Shown: positions 63,593 to 64,000 of the stretch, one piece after another
Layout of the letters: each line of letters opens with the position of its first letter
Numbering within the stretch: the first letter of the stretch is position 1
Origin: Rhodospirillaceae bacterium
Lineage (GTDB): Bacteria > Pseudomonadota > Alphaproteobacteria > Kiloniellales > DSM-21159
DNA: 64,000 nt
Reading direction: 5' to 3'
Assembly (NCBI GenBank): GCA_006969625.1
Contig: CP030885.1
Coordinates: forward strand, 1,736,001-1,800,000
Position numbers and translations under genes: made by a program
The notes under the pieces: model-generated
Told to the model about the DNA's origin: nothing
The model's database searches: none
Seen by the model: only the letters and a program-made list of their open reading frames with translations

Positions 63593-64000
63593 ATGCACAT
63601 CACCTGTCGTCTCGACGGCTCGGCGGCCGGACGTCTCTGCCGGGGACTTTCGCTCCTGCTGCTCGCCGGCCTGCTGGTCGCGGGGGCGGCCGCCGGTGCG
63701 CTGGCGCAGACCGGCGAGCGCGTCTTCACCGTGCGCGGGATCGAGGTCGACGTGACGGCCGACAGCCCAACGGCGGCGCGCGAGCAGGCGCTCGCCCAGG
63801 GCCAGGCCCGCGCCATGCGCGCCCTGCTCGAACGCCTGGTCGTTCAGGAGGACCAGGGCGCGATCCCGGCGCTGTCTGCGGCCGAGGTGCAGGACTACGT
63901 GCAGGACTTCAGCGTGTCGGACGAGCGCACCTCCGACGTTCGCTATATCGCCACCGTGACCGTGCGTTTCCGACCGGGCGCCGTGCGCCGGCTGCTGCGC
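63593..64000 (+). CDS. DUF2066 protein, N-terminal part (runs off the window)
   Basis: First 136 residues of an open frame without a stop before the window end. A signal peptide ([20 protein letters not shown], cut near residue 39) is followed by [20 protein letters not shown], then [14 protein letters not shown], typical of DUF2066 exported proteins. In alphaproteobacteria this gene is usually found opposite purMN and ahead of a DnaA-related hda gene. Function unknown. Confidence 0.8.
   Translation, partial: MHITCRLDGSAAGRLCRGLSLLLLAGLLVAGAAAGALAQTGERVFTVRGIEVDVTADSPTAAREQALAQGQARAMRALLERLVVQEDQGAIPALSAAEVQDYVQDFSVSDERTSDVRYIATVTVRFRPGAVRRLLR

Overview
The window is GC-rich, gene-dense chromosomal DNA from an alphaproteobacterium, most like a member of the Rhodospirillales or relatives. 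This rests on gene content: a 4Fe-4S PhrB-type photolyase, a DUF1365/FAD-oxidoreductase/cyclopropane-synthase operon, a tiny aa3-oxidase subunit IV protein, paired GcvT-domain flavoproteins, a four-gene DNA-repair ligase cluster and the DUF2066-purM-purN arrangement. No rRNA, tRNA or CRISPR array was seen.

Layout. 0.2-6.8 kb: a Tat-exported molybdoenzyme of the DMSO/TMAO reductase type followed by a Tat-exported rubredoxin, a membrane CBS-like protein, an MscS channel and tryptophan 2,3-dioxygenase. 7.1-17.9 kb: a light and oxidative stress block. PhrB (6-4)-type photolyase and an SDR run on the plus strand. They face a tight six-gene minus-strand operon: class I photolyase, FAD oxidoreductase, DUF1365, Cfa-like methyltransferase, MFS and DUF3833. 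A periplasmic fasciclin gene diverges from that operon. 18.0-24.7 kb: the ligase-associated repair cluster (PdeM and Lhr-type helicase on minus, MBL exonuclease and ATP-dependent ligase on plus) with a HIT-family hydrolase between the two halves. 24.7-36.5 kb: two dimethylglycine/sarcosine-dehydrogenase-like flavoproteins, a lipid kinase pair, DUF5996, an SDR, an arginine-deiminase-fold enzyme, RsmB, GNAT and cupin. 36.6-38.1 kb: guaA.

From the guaA 3' end to about 55 kb the sequence is accessory in character. It holds an AlpA-like regulator with no integrase, an AraC/LysE pair, an Lrp regulator with exporter genes (two neighbouring genes carry in-frame internal deletions), an IS481 transposase, SDR/LysR and LysR/EamA divergent pairs, a gluconolactonase-like protein, an isochorismatase/FAD-oxidase set, an XRE regulator region with tandem operators, and small unknown proteins. 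Four palindromic repeats of 64-142 bp are scattered here. Each is bounded by CTAG or a near match, and each one's terminal CTAG supplies the TAG stop codon of an adjoining gene.

55-64 kb returns to housekeeping genes: an acyl-CoA:CoA transferase, a thioesterase, a JmjC-like oxygenase, an ABC-F ATPase, ndk, aa3 oxidase subunit IV, purN, purM and the start of a DUF2066 gene that leaves the window.

Starts were revised where a Shine-Dalgarno sequence, an ATGA/GTGA overlap or the family's usual N-terminus pointed to a start inside the longest open frame.
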